Origin: Saccharomonospora marina XMU15
GTDB taxonomy: Bacteria; Actinomycetota; Actinomycetes; Mycobacteriales; Pseudonocardiaceae
Direction of reading: 5' to 3'
Assembly: GCF_000244955.1 (NCBI RefSeq)
Contig: NZ_CM001439.1
Coordinates: forward strand, 2,632,628-2,696,627
DNA length: 64,000 nt
This document shows positions 1 through 7,630 of the stretch, piece after piece; within the stretch, counting starts at the first letter, position 1, and each line of letters starts with the position of its first letter. The notes beneath the pieces were generated by a model. That model was not told the DNA's origin. It saw nothing but the letters and a program-made list of their open reading frames with translations, and did not search any database. Position numbers and translations under genes: made by a program.

Positions 1-1
1 G

Positions 2-176
2 CACATCCCTACATCGGCACTGGTGCGGCGACTGCTTACGCAGGCCGTGCACGAGCCCAGGACGGGTGAGTCCACCAAGGCTGACATCGAGAAGATCGCC
101 CGCAAGGTCGCCCGAGAAGAAGTGCGGAATCGTGAGGTGAGCACGGAACTCTCGCCGAGTCGTCGTCGCGCTCTGT
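2..176 (+). other. Possible 3' fragment of a truncated gene at the window edge
   Basis: Reading from base 2 the frame gives a charged, helical-looking stretch (about residues 25-45 rich in K, E and R, with a run like KADIEKIARKVAREE) with GC-biased third positions, as expected of coding DNA. The frame has no stop before it enters the antisense of the hydrolase gene that begins at 177, so either the true stop has been lost or the fragment is decayed. No family is recognised. It could equally be a chance open frame. Confidence 0.2.
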
Positions 177-890
177 TCAGCGGGACCCGGCGTGCAGCTC
201 GCCGAGGACAGCCAGGATCGCGTCGGTCACGGTTTCGGGATGGCTCACGGGCGCGAGGTGATGCAGGTCGAGTCTCGACACCGGCCACCGCAGTGCGCTC
301 GCTTGTGATGCCGTCGTGCGGTAGACCTCGCTGAGCAGCAGGTAGCCCACCGGGATCGACGCGGCCCACCCGGACTTTCCGGGAAATGGTTCATCGAAGA
401 ACGACAGCGGCAGCCTGGGTATCTCTTGCTCGAACCGTTTTCGGATGCTCAAGTCGGGCAGCATCGAGGTCAGCGTTTCGGGTGGGAACCAGTGGTGCCA
501 CGGGGGAAGCCGCCCGTCTTCGGCGAGGTCGCGAAGTTGCCCGGCCAGTTCGGGGGGAACCGTCTGGAACCACGTCACGCCTGGTCGCGGCATCGCCGAG
601 TCGACGAGGACCGCGCCGGTGACGCGGCGTCGCGTGGCCTGCGCGATCCCTGGCAGCAGCATCCCGGCCATGCTGTGGCAGGCCAGTGTCACCGGCCCGG
701 GTGGGGTGCTGGATTCCATCGCGGCGGCAGCCGCGGCGGCGACGCGGCCCGGGGTCGGCCTCGGCCGCGCGGGCGGGCGCAGGTCGGGCAGGATGGCCCT
801 CCTACCAGCGGCGTCGAGGTGAGCCCGCACCGCCCGCCAGGTGTGCGGGCCGACAAGCGGGCTGTGCAGCAGGACCACAGTGGGGTTCAT
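177..890 (-). CDS. Alpha/beta hydrolase family protein
   Basis: The 237-residue protein opens with a short strand and an oxyanion-type turn (VVLLHSP, residues 5-11), as in alpha/beta hydrolases. A nucleophile elbow reads CHSMAG with Ser73 as the likely nucleophile, and a late histidine (VSHPE, near the C-terminus) is in position to complete a triad. The length matches small esterase/hydrolase members such as the EstC/salicylate-esterase-like group common in actinomycetes. There is no signal peptide, so it should be cytoplasmic. The substrate cannot be read from sequence. It ends 24 bp from the start of nothing shared: the next gene upstream (915-1556) is on the same strand and the two may be co-transcribed. 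Confidence 0.8.
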   Translation of the reverse strand: MNPTVVLLHSPLVGPHTWRAVRAHLDAAGRRAILPDLRPPARPRPTPGRVAAAAAAAMESSTPPGPVTLACHSMAGMLLPGIAQATRRRVTGAVLVDSAMPRPGVTWFQTVPPELAGQLRDLAEDGRLPPWHHWFPPETLTSMLPDLSIRKRFEQEIPRLPLSFFDEPFPGKSGWAASIPVGYLLLSEVYRTTASQASALRWPVSRLDLHHLAPVSHPETVTDAILAVLGELHAGSR

Positions 891-914
891 CTCTGCAACG
901 GCTCCACTCGGTTC

Positions 915-1556
915 TCAGGTCGCCGACCGCTGCGACGAAGCCGCGGCGCCGCGGGGCGACGACCGTGATTTCGCCTGCGCGGACTGCGCGTGTCGCTCGT
1001 AGTGCCGTCGCTGGCGCGCACGATTGCCGCAGTCGGCCGGGTCGCACCACTGGCGTCGACGGTTGCGGCTCGTGTCGAGAAACAGCCAGCCACAACCGGA
1101 GCACGCCGAGACGCGAAGCAGGGCATCCGCCGAGGTGAGCAGAGCCGCCGCGGCGGCGGCGACCTCGTCCGACAACGACGCGGCCGAAACCACCCATTCG
1201 GCCGCGCTCGCCTCGGCCGGAAACCGCAGCCGTCGACGGGCCCACACGCCGGCCGCCCGTGCTCCGATTTCGGACAGGTCGGCGTCCGTCGGCCGAGCAC
1301 CCTCCGCGATCGCGAGGAAGGTTCGGGCTGTGACCTCGCGAAACCGCTTCAGTTCGGCAGGCGGTTCGGCAACGGCCGCGTCCAGACCCACGGCGGCACA
1401 CCAACGTGAGACGTTGCTCGGCGGATCGAGCCAGTCGTGTTCCCTGTGGTCGCCCCGGTAGCTGACCAGGTTCGCGAAATCCAGGGCCAGGCTGCCACCC
1501 ACGAGCTTGTACGTCCCGGCGTAGGTGCCGGGGTCCAGGTCGACGGGACGAGCCAC
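915..1556 (-). CDS. ABATE/CGNR zinc-finger transcriptional regulator
   Basis: The 213-residue protein has the two-part layout of the ABATE-CGNR family. The N-terminal domain (residues about 15-145) carries the LALDFANL motif, and the C-terminal zinc finger has Cys152, Cys155, Cys171 and Cys176, the last followed by GNRARQRRHYER (the CGNR signature). Members of this family are thought to be stress- or ligand-responsive DNA-binding regulators; the ligand is unknown. It is transcribed divergently from the EamA exporter at 1652, which makes that exporter its most likely target, and sits just upstream of the hydrolase at 177-890. The family call is firm. The regulatory pairing is inference from position. 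Confidence 0.88.
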   Translation of the reverse strand: MARPVDLDPGTYAGTYKLVGGSLALDFANLVSYRGDHREHDWLDPPSNVSRWCAAVGLDAAVAEPPAELKRFREVTARTFLAIAEGARPTDADLSEIGARAAGVWARRRLRFPAEASAAEWVVSAASLSDEVAAAAAALLTSADALLRVSACSGCGWLFLDTSRNRRRQWCDPADCGNRARQRRHYERHAQSAQAKSRSSPRGAAASSQRSAT

Positions 1557-1651
1557 TCCGCTCCTAACGGTCGAATCTTTGTTGACATGTTAGCAGAGTC
1601 GTGCTGCCATTCCTAACTACCTACAATCACTTAGAGCATTAGGGACGCGCC
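1557..1651. promoter_or_regulatory. Divergent promoter region between CGNR regulator and EamA exporter
   Basis: This 95-bp AT-richer gap holds a TTGACA (1582-1587) and a TACAAT (1622-1627), but they are too far apart to form one sigma-70 promoter. A CCTAAC direct repeat occurs at about 1563 and 1612 and could be recognised by the divergent regulator. The assignment is positional only. Confidence 0.4.
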
Positions 1652-2554
1652 ATGGTTCGCCGGAACACCCGAGACCCGCAGCCGCCCGAAGGCACCCGCG
1701 CCGCGGCTCCCACCGCGGCCGACCGGATCCCCGCGGAGCTGTACTTCGTGGTCTCGGCGATCTTTCACTACCTCGGCCCGGCCTTCGCGGTGCTGCTCTT
1801 CGCACGGATCGAGCCGCTCGGCGTCGCCTGGTTGCGCATCCTGGCCGCCGGGGTCGTCTTCGCGGCATGGCGACGTCCGTGGCGCCGGTGGGCGCGGGCG
1901 AACGCGGGGGAGAAGCGGGCGATCGTCGGGTGGGCGTGCGTCTTGGCGATCATGAATACCTGCTTCTACCTGGCGATCGATCGGCTGCCGTTGGGGACGG
2001 TGGCGGCGATCGAGTTCGCCGGTCCGGTCCTGCTGGCCGCGATCGGCGTCCGCAGTCCGCGCAACGTCGCGGCCCTGGTTTTCGCGGTCGGAGGCGTCGC
2101 CGCGCTGGCCGACGTGCGTCTGAGCGGCTCGCCCGCTGGCTTCGCGTTCGCGACCGCCAACATGCTCCTGTTCACCGGCTACATCGTGATCGCGCACCGG
2201 GTGTCGCGGCACCGCCAACTCGCGGGAATCGACGGTCTGGCGATGGCCATGCTGATCGCCGCCGTGGTCGCCCTTCCGGTCGGGATCACCGATGCGCTGC
2301 CCGCGTTCGGTGATGCGGTCGCGATCGGCGCGGCGGTGGGCGTCGGGGTGACCTCGTCGGTCATCCCCTACGTGCTGGACCAGCTCGCCATGCGGCGGCT
2401 GGCCCGGGCCACCTACGCGGTCATGGTCGCGCTGCTACCGGCCACCGCCACCGTCATCGGAATCGCCGTGCTGGGGCAGTTGCCCACGCCGGTCGAAGCT
2501 CTCGGCGTCGCGCTGGTCGTCGCGGGCGTCGCGCTGCACCGCGAGCCTGGCTGA
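1652..2554 (+). CDS. EamA-family (drug/metabolite transporter) permease
   Basis: The 300-residue integral membrane protein has about ten hydrophobic segments arranged as two EamA repeats (roughly residues 25-155 and 165-295), the RhaT/YdcZ-like architecture of drug/metabolite exporters. A conserved proline-rich end of the second repeat (LGQLPTPVEALGVALVVAGV) fits the family. The N-terminal 25 residues before the first helix are cytoplasmic and hydrophilic. It probably exports a small metabolite or amino-acid-like compound; specificity is not predictable. It is divergent from a CGNR regulator that may control it. Confidence 0.87.
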   Translation: MVRRNTRDPQPPEGTRAAAPTAADRIPAELYFVVSAIFHYLGPAFAVLLFARIEPLGVAWLRILAAGVVFAAWRRPWRRWARANAGEKRAIVGWACVLAIMNTCFYLAIDRLPLGTVAAIEFAGPVLLAAIGVRSPRNVAALVFAVGGVAALADVRLSGSPAGFAFATANMLLFTGYIVIAHRVSRHRQLAGIDGLAMAMLIAAVVALPVGITDALPAFGDAVAIGAAVGVGVTSSVIPYVLDQLAMRRLARATYAVMVALLPATATVIGIAVLGQLPTPVEALGVALVVAGVALHREPG

Positions 2555-2599
2555 GGCGGCGGGTGCGGGCTACCGCGCGCCTTTCGGGCGCCGGGGTGG

Positions 2600-3109
2600 T
2601 CACGGCTGCGCCGCCAACTCAGGTGCCGCGGCCAGCACGAGACTGTCGAGCACGAACGCGAACCACGCAGCGGTCAGATCGAACCGCGCACGCCGCCGCC
2701 TTCGCCTGCTGTAGAGGAACCGGGCCAGCGCGAAGGTCGTCAGCCAGTCGTCGAGATCGTCGGCGCCGAGCACAAGGGTGGGTGCGGTGGCAAGCTGGTC
2801 GCGCACCCGGCGGGCCGCCGCGCTGTCACGCAGCCGGTCCCGGTGCCGCTCCCGAAACGCCCGCGCCTGGTCCCTGCTCCGGTAGGCGTCGGGAAACATC
2901 CGAGCCAGCACCGTGGCCGCGGCCGGCGTGCGTCGTGGAAAAGCGCCACGCGGCACCTCGTCGGCGTCGAGGAAGCGGACCAGCTCGCCGGCGTGGTGGG
3001 AAAGGGTGGCGGCGACATTGGCGGACATGCGAACCGCGACGCCGTCAGCCACCCGGACGGCCTCGAAGTGGTCCAGTGTGATGTCGTGCCACAGCGCGTC
3101 GCCGGTCAT
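2600..3109 (-). CDS. DUF2017 family protein
   Basis: The 169-residue protein begins at an ATG (3109) that overlaps the clpS stop codon in an ATGA arrangement, which is why this start was preferred over open frame further upstream. The sequence (DHFEAVRVADG near the start, then a helical charged body and a C-terminal LDSLVLAAAPE) matches DUF2017, a family found almost only in actinobacteria directly downstream of clpS. Function is unknown; the strict gene order suggests a role connected with the Clp protease adaptor. It is soluble, without signal peptide or membrane segments. Confidence 0.83.
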   Translation of the reverse strand: MTGDALWHDITLDHFEAVRVADGVAVRMSANVAATLSHHAGELVRFLDADEVPRGAFPRRTPAAATVLARMFPDAYRSRDQARAFRERHRDRLRDSAAARRVRDQLATAPTLVLGADDLDDWLTTFALARFLYSRRRRRRARFDLTAAWFAFVLDSLVLAAAPELAAQP

Positions 3110-3384
3110 CGGGCCACGCTCGCGTGCAGCCCGTACCGTTGCAGCCGCACCGCCAACTCCTCCGCTGCTTCCCGTTCGGCGAAGGTCGCGACCTCGGCGA
3201 TGCGTCGACTGTGGACTTCCAGCATCAGCTCGACCGCCTCCTCGGGAGGCTTGCCGCACACCCGGTTGAGCGCGTAGGTGACCTGCGGCGCGGAGTTGAC
3301 CTCGTCGTTGTGCAGCCGCACCCGCCACTGCCCGTCCCGTCGCACCCGGGGATCATCACACGGGCCGCCGGGGCGAAGGCGCAC
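3106..3384 (-). CDS. clpS: ATP-dependent Clp protease adaptor ClpS
   Basis: The 92-residue protein is a ClpS adaptor, which binds N-degron substrates and delivers them to the ClpA/ClpC-ClpP protease in the cytoplasm. Seen in the sequence: the core RVRLHNDEVNS (residues about 20-31, containing the ND substrate-pocket residues), the helix with ELMLEVHSRR, and the closing strand LHASV. The length is normal for the short actinobacterial form. It is translationally coupled (ATGA) to a DUF2017 gene, the standard actinobacterial arrangement. The exact start is not certain, because the first 15 residues are poorly conserved. Confidence 0.92.
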   Translation of the reverse strand: MRLRPGGPCDDPRVRRDGQWRVRLHNDEVNSAPQVTYALNRVCGKPPEEAVELMLEVHSRRIAEVATFAEREAAEELAVRLQRYGLHASVAR

Positions 3385-3417
3385 CGATGCGAAACGGTGA
3401 TCCGGCGGTGATCCGGC

Positions 3418-3897
3418 TCAGCTTCGGGGCCCGAACCGCACCATGGGCAGGTGCCCGCCCGCCTCGCGAAAGTCCGCCTCGCTGCCGTCCACCTCCAGGC
3501 CCATCAGCGTCCGCAGCAGGTACCTGGCCACCCTGGGTCGCTTCGTGCCGTAGCGCACCATGATCTCCTCGGCCTCCTGCCGGGGCACCGAACTGGCTGT
3601 CGCGGGGATCGTGCGACCGCTCACCTGGACGGTGACGTCGGGATTCGCGCGAACGTTGCGGTACCAGTCGGCTTTGCGCCCGAATCCCGAAACCACGACG
3701 TAGCCACCGTCTGTTGTGTGCTCGACCACCTCCAGCACGATCCGGCGCGGCTTACCGGAGACACGGCCGGTGTGGTGCAACAGCAGCATTCTCGCCCCGA
3801 GCAGCCAACCGAGACGAGCGCGGTAGAGGTGGATCGGCAACCGGAACGCCCACCGCAGCACGCCGCGAGGGGGCCGGACTTCCTTGACGATTCTCAT
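3418..3897 (-). CDS. Nitroreductase/deazaflavin (F420)-dependent oxidoreductase, DDN family
   Basis: The 159-residue protein has the split-barrel features of the Ddn family: LLLHHTGRVSGKPRRIVLEVV (residues about 38-58) and GFGRKADWYRNVRANPDV (71-88), which in characterised mycobacterial members bind F420 or related cofactors. Members reduce nitroimidazoles or quinones, or bind fatty acids; the substrate here is unknown. The ATG at 3897 overlaps the stop of the upstream membrane-protein gene (ATGA), so it is the last gene of a three-gene TetR-led operon (4541-5191, 3894-4544, this gene). Confidence 0.88.
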   Translation of the reverse strand: MRIVKEVRPPRGVLRWAFRLPIHLYRARLGWLLGARMLLLHHTGRVSGKPRRIVLEVVEHTTDGGYVVVSGFGRKADWYRNVRANPDVTVQVSGRTIPATASSVPRQEAEEIMVRYGTKRPRVARYLLRTLMGLEVDGSEADFREAGGHLPMVRFGPRS

Positions 3898-4544
3898 CCG
3901 CGCACTCCGTTTCCGGTAGGGGACCTTCGCGTGCCGACCATCGGCGCCTCCGGCACGAGGAAGCACACGAGCAGCTTGAGGTAGAACAGCAGGCCGAACC
4001 ACGCCAGCCATGCGGGCAGCGGCAGCCAGGTCAGGTTCACCAGCACCGCGCCGAGATACAGGCCCACCGCGCTGACGCGCTTGAGTTCGACGGGTAACGC
4101 CTCGATGAGCACGGCCGAACCGAGCAGCAGCGCGGTGTTCACCACGAACCAGACCCACCCGCCCGCGTCGAGCACGGCGGGGACCGCCACCAGATACGCC
4201 AGGTGCGAGGCGACGAACAGCAACCGCCGCCGCGACCCGTGCCCGGGGCGGTGGTACCAGCGCTTCGCCGGGTTGGTCGCGTTGGTGAGCACGCCGCCGA
4301 CCAGGTCGAACACCATGACGGCGAGGACGGCCAATTGCAGCGGGGACCGGTCGCTCCAGCCCCCCGTCGCGGCGAGGTAGGCCGCCAGCAGCGACATGCC
4401 CACCAGTTGTCCCGCCGCTTCGGCGATGTTCTCCCCGCGTGTCCGGCCCGGACCGAGGAAGCGCCGCAGCGCCCCGGCGGGTCCGGGCCGGGTCGGTGGG
4501 ATGTGCCAGTCGATGGCGATGCCGGGCGGGGCTTGCGGGTTCAC
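3894..4544 (-). CDS. Conserved multipass membrane protein, unknown function
   Basis: The 216-residue protein has five or six hydrophobic segments (roughly residues 48-65, 70-85, 108-125, 127-145, 160-178 and 180-198). A conserved patch between the second and third segments reads NATNPAKRWYHRPG. It starts at a GTG that overlaps the TetR stop (GTGA) and ends overlapping the DDN-family gene, so it is translationally coupled on both sides. I do not recognise a named family. Its position between a TetR and an F420-type oxidoreductase suggests a membrane partner or a carrier for the oxidoreductase substrate, but that is guesswork. Confidence 0.75.
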   Translation of the reverse strand: MNPQAPPGIAIDWHIPPTRPGPAGALRRFLGPGRTRGENIAEAAGQLVGMSLLAAYLAATGGWSDRSPLQLAVLAVMVFDLVGGVLTNATNPAKRWYHRPGHGSRRRLLFVASHLAYLVAVPAVLDAGGWVWFVVNTALLLGSAVLIEALPVELKRVSAVGLYLGAVLVNLTWLPLPAWLAWFGLLFYLKLLVCFLVPEAPMVGTRRSPTGNGVRG

Positions 4545-5191
4545 GCGTTCTCCTCCGTCTCGTGCCGGGGCGCGAGCAGTCGCCGCAGCGCTTCGAACTG
4601 CGCGCGCACCAGCCGTTCACTCTCGGCTCGCTCCAGCGCGGCGAGGTGCCGCAGGGTCCACTCGTCGAAGGCCCGCAGCACCGCGAACGTCACGTGCCGC
4701 TGCAGGCCGAGCGGTAGGTCGTCGCGCACCGCGCCACGTGCGCGCCCCGCTGCCAGCGCCCGGTCGAGCCAGCCCTCGGCCGCTGCTACGGCCGAGTCCA
4801 CGGCGGCGCCGTGCCCGGTCGGCACGCCGGGCAGGTGGAACATCCTGCCCAGGTCCGTGAACAGTGGCTCGCGCTCGGCGAGGTCGGCCAGTCGTTCGAG
4901 CAGTCGCAGGGTGCTGGCCCAGAAATCGACCGCGAACTCCTCCGCCTCCGGAATCCGCAGCTGCCGCACGAGGCTGTCGCTCAATTCACGTACGACCAGC
5001 TCGAAAAGCTCTCGCTTGGAGTCGAGGTAGTAGTAGAAGGAGCTCTTGCTCATGCCGCAGGCGCGGATGATCCGGTTGAGGGAGGCCTGTTCGTAGCCTG
5101 CGGCCGCGAACTCCCTCGCCGCGGTCTCAAGCAGTCGTCGCCGCCTTTCCGGAGGCAGTGACGTTGTCGCGGAATCGCTCACAGCTACCAT
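4541..5191 (-). CDS. TetR/AcrR family transcriptional regulator
   Basis: The 216-residue protein has a classic TetR helix-turn-helix (residues about 14-60, with ASLNRIIRACGMSKSSFYYYLDSKRELFE) and a variable ligand-binding C-terminal half. The ATG at 5191 was chosen because the open frame upstream of it runs through an operator-like region and has no coding character. It is first in a coupled operon with a membrane protein and a DDN-family oxidoreductase. Two perfect palindromes just upstream (5201-5220 and 5237-5250) are strong candidates for autoregulatory operators. The ligand is unknown. Confidence 0.92.
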   Translation of the reverse strand: MVAVSDSATTSLPPERRRRLLETAAREFAAAGYEQASLNRIIRACGMSKSSFYYYLDSKRELFELVVRELSDSLVRQLRIPEAEEFAVDFWASTLRLLERLADLAEREPLFTDLGRMFHLPGVPTGHGAAVDSAVAAAEGWLDRALAAGRARGAVRDDLPLGLQRHVTFAVLRAFDEWTLRHLAALERAESERLVRAQFEALRRLLAPRHETEENA

Positions 5192-5200
5192 CGTAAACCG

Positions 5201-5250
5201 TGTGGACCGCGTGGTCCACACGTGGTCCAGAAGTGAGGACCGGCCGGTCC
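5201..5250. promoter_or_regulatory. Twin palindromic operators upstream of TetR
   Basis: Site 1 (5201-5220) reads TGTGGACC-GCGT-GGTCCACA, with perfect 8-bp arms. Site 2 (5237-5250) is the 14-bp perfect palindrome GGACCGGCCGGTCC. An extra half-site GTGGTCCA lies at 5222-5229. They share a GGACC/GGTCC core and sit 10-59 bp upstream of the TetR start codon, the usual place for a self-repressing TetR. They also lie just before the divergent SARP remnant. Confidence 0.72.
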
Positions 5251-5323
5251 ACACTGTTTCACGCAGGGGGCGTTGGCCCTGGTGGGTCAGCAGGGCAACA
5301 ATGTCGGGGTGTCCGGTGCACGG

Positions 5324-6099
5324 GTGGAGGTCGAACTGCTGGGACCGGTGCGGGTCCTGCTCGATGCCGAGCAGGCCACACCTGCCGGCGAACCGCAGCG
5401 GGTACTGCTCGCTGAGCTCGCACTCGCGCGCGGGCGAGCGGTGAGCACCGCCGAACCGATCGAGGCACTGTGGCCGGACGAACCACCCGGGAACGCGCTG
5501 GGGAACCTGCAAAGCCACCTATCGCGGCTGCGACGGCTGCTGGGTACCGACCGGATCACCAAGGAGGCCGCCGGGTACCGGCTGAACATCGCCGAGGACG
5601 AGGTGGACATCGGCCGGGTCGAGCGGCTGGCCGAACAGGCGAGATCCTGCCCCGACCCGGAGCAGGCCGCGCGGCTGCTGGGGCAGGCGGTAGGCGCGTG
5701 GCGTGGGGAGCCACTGGCCGACCTGACCGACCGGCTGCCGCTGGAGTCCGAACGGGCACGACTGACCGAATGGCGGCGACAGCTGCGGCACGAGCGTTGT
5801 TGGGGTTGTTGCCGGACCTGGAGCAAGCCGCAAGGGCCGACCCGTTGAGCGAGCGGGTGCAGCTGTTGCTCATGCGCGCGAGGCACCGGTGCGGCCACAC
5901 CGCCGAAGCGTTGGCCGCGGCGGAGGCCTACCGGCGGCGCTTCGCGGCCGAGCTGGGATCGACCCCGGCCCCGGGTTCGCGGACCTTGTACCGCAGGTTG
6001 CTCGGCGACGACGCCAGCGCGAGTGCTCCCCGGGAGGCGACGCCGCCGCGCACCGTCGAAGCCATGACGAACGGAGTAAAGGGAGTGGCGCTCAGGTGA
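5324..6099 (+). pseudogene. SARP/AfsR-type (BTAD) transcriptional activator, frameshifted
   Basis: The first frame (5324 to about 5795) encodes a winged-helix DNA-binding domain of the SARP/OmpR type (VEVELLGPVRVLLD through LQSHLSRLRRLLG and GYRLNIAEDEVDIGRVERL) and the beginning of the BTAD tetratricopeptide-like domain. The homology then jumps to another frame, which continues RALLGLLPDLEQAARADPL, VQLLLMRARHRCG and YRRRFAAELGSTP to the stop at 6099. One base lost around 5791-5800 explains the shift. The first frame alone stops at 5846-5848, in the middle of BTAD. Start alternatives are GTG 5309 or 5282. It ends overlapping the PIG-L gene (GTG 6096). It is either a pseudogene or a sequencing error. 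Confidence 0.75.
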
Positions 6100-6842
6100 G
6101 CGAGCCCGAGGTGACTGAGGTGACGGGGGTGGCCCGGCTCGGCACGATCGTGTCGATCTGGGCCCACCCGGACGACGAGACCTACCTCTGCGGCGGGATC
6201 ATGGCCGCCGCCGTCGAGGCGGGCCTGCGGGTGGTGTGCGTCTGCGCCACCGAAGGGGAGCACGGCACCGACGACCCCTCCGCCTGGCCGCCCGAGCGGC
6301 TGGCGCGGGTGCGTCGGTGGGAGGCCGCGGCGGCGATGGCGATCCTCGGCGTGACCGAACACCGCTGGCTCGGCTACCCCGACGGCGGGCTCGCCGGGCT
6401 GGACCCGGACGGCCCGGTCCGTGCGCTGAGCGAGATCCTCACCGAGGTGCGGCCGGACACGATCCTGACGTTCGGCGAGGACGGCATGACCTTCCACCCG
6501 GACCACCGGACCGTGTCGGCGTGGGTCACGCGCGCCTGGCAGGAAGCGGGCCGTCCAGGACGGGTGCTGCACGCGTGCGTGACCGAGGAACACCTGCGCG
6601 AGTGGGGCGAGACCTACGAGCGGTGGGGCGTGTTCATGACCCAGGAGCGCCCTCGCGGGGTGCCCGCCGCCGAACTGGCCGTCCGGCTCCGATTGGAGGG
6701 AGCCGCGCTCGATCGAAAGATCGCGGCGCTCGCGGCGATGCACACCCAGACCGCGCGGGCCATGGCGCTGCTCGGCGAGCGGGACTACCGCTGGAACAAC
6801 GCCGAGGAGTCCTTCGTGGCGGCGGACTTCTCGCGGCGCTGA
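6096..6842 (+). CDS. PIG-L (LmbE-like) family zinc deacetylase
   Basis: The 248-residue protein belongs to the PIG-L/LmbE family of Zn-dependent N-acetyl-sugar or conjugate deacetylases, which includes MshB and Mca of mycothiol metabolism. The metal motif AHPDDE lies at residues 23-28 and the distal histidine motif FHPDHRTVS near 130-140. The GTG start at 6096 overlaps the SARP stop (GTGA), suggesting the two were once one transcript. The length is a little below MshB/Mca (about 290-300), so it is more likely a general LmbE-like deacetylase than MshB itself. It is cytoplasmic, and its substrate is not known. Confidence 0.87.
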   Translation: MSEPEVTEVTGVARLGTIVSIWAHPDDETYLCGGIMAAAVEAGLRVVCVCATEGEHGTDDPSAWPPERLARVRRWEAAAAMAILGVTEHRWLGYPDGGLAGLDPDGPVRALSEILTEVRPDTILTFGEDGMTFHPDHRTVSAWVTRAWQEAGRPGRVLHACVTEEHLREWGETYERWGVFMTQERPRGVPAAELAVRLRLEGAALDRKIAALAAMHTQTARAMALLGERDYRWNNAEESFVAADFSRR

Positions 6843-6862
6843 CCCCGTTGGGTCCGCACCGG

Positions 6863-7630
6863 TCACAGCCCGAGCAACCGGCGCAGCTCGCGGGCGTGCC
6901 TGCGGGAGACCTCGACGCGGCTGCGCCGGTGGTCGTCCATCACCAGCACGAGCGCACCGTTGAAGTCGGGCCGCAGTTCCCGAACGTGGTTGAGGTTGAC
7001 GAGGTACGCACGGTGGGTGCGGAAGAAGTGCTTGCCGAGCCTGCGTTCCAGCTCGTTCAGCGAGAGGCTGACCAGTACCCGTTCCCCGGCGAGCTGCAGG
7101 TAGGAGTAGCCGCGTGCGGCGCTGGCGTACAGGATCGCGGACTCGTCGATGAGTACGGTGCGACCGCCCTGCTGCACCGGGATGCGGCCGAGCGGGTCGG
7201 GTTGGGAGTTCCTGGCCTGCTCGCTCCTGGCCGGTGGCGCGGTCTCGGTCTCCTCGGGGGTCGCGGTGAGCGCGCGGTCGAGTGCCCTGCCCAGCCGCTG
7301 CGCGTCGAACGGTTTGACGAGGTAGTCGACGGCGTCCACGTCGAACGCGTCGACCGCGTAGTCGGGGTAGGCGGTGGTGAAGATGACCTTGGGCGCGTTC
7401 GGCGCGTCGCGCACCGCCTCGGCGACCTCCAGCCCGGTGCCGCCGGGCATCTTGATGTCGAGCAGGACGAGGTCGTAGGCGAGCGATCGGAGCAGGACCA
7501 GCGCCTCCTCGGCGTTGGTCGCCTCGCCGACCACCTGGACGTGGTCGAACGTGCCGAGGAGGTAGCGCAGCTCCTCCCTGGCCGGCGCCTCATCGTCAAC
7601 GATCAGGCAACGGGCACGCATGCCGATCAT
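6863..7630 (-). CDS. LytTR-family response regulator
   Basis: The 255-residue protein has an N-terminal receiver domain (acidic pocket Asp12-Asp13, phospho-acceptor Asp58 in LVLLDIKMP, and a lysine in LVKPFD). A linker follows, and then a C-terminal LytTR DNA-binding domain (RIPVQQGGRTVLIDESAILYASA to RTHRAYLVNLNHVREL). It is the partner of the LytS-type kinase whose stop overlaps its ATG (ATGA). It is the last gene of a four-gene operon with a small membrane protein and a Na+/solute symporter, so it probably controls uptake of the symporter's substrate, as LytST-like pairs do for carboxylates. Confidence 0.93.
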   Translation of the reverse strand: MIGMRARCLIVDDEAPAREELRYLLGTFDHVQVVGEATNAEEALVLLRSLAYDLVLLDIKMPGGTGLEVAEAVRDAPNAPKVIFTTAYPDYAVDAFDVDAVDYLVKPFDAQRLGRALDRALTATPEETETAPPARSEQARNSQPDPLGRIPVQQGGRTVLIDESAILYASAARGYSYLQLAGERVLVSLSLNELERRLGKHFFRTHRAYLVNLNHVRELRPDFNGALVLVMDDHRRSRVEVSRRHARELRRLLGL

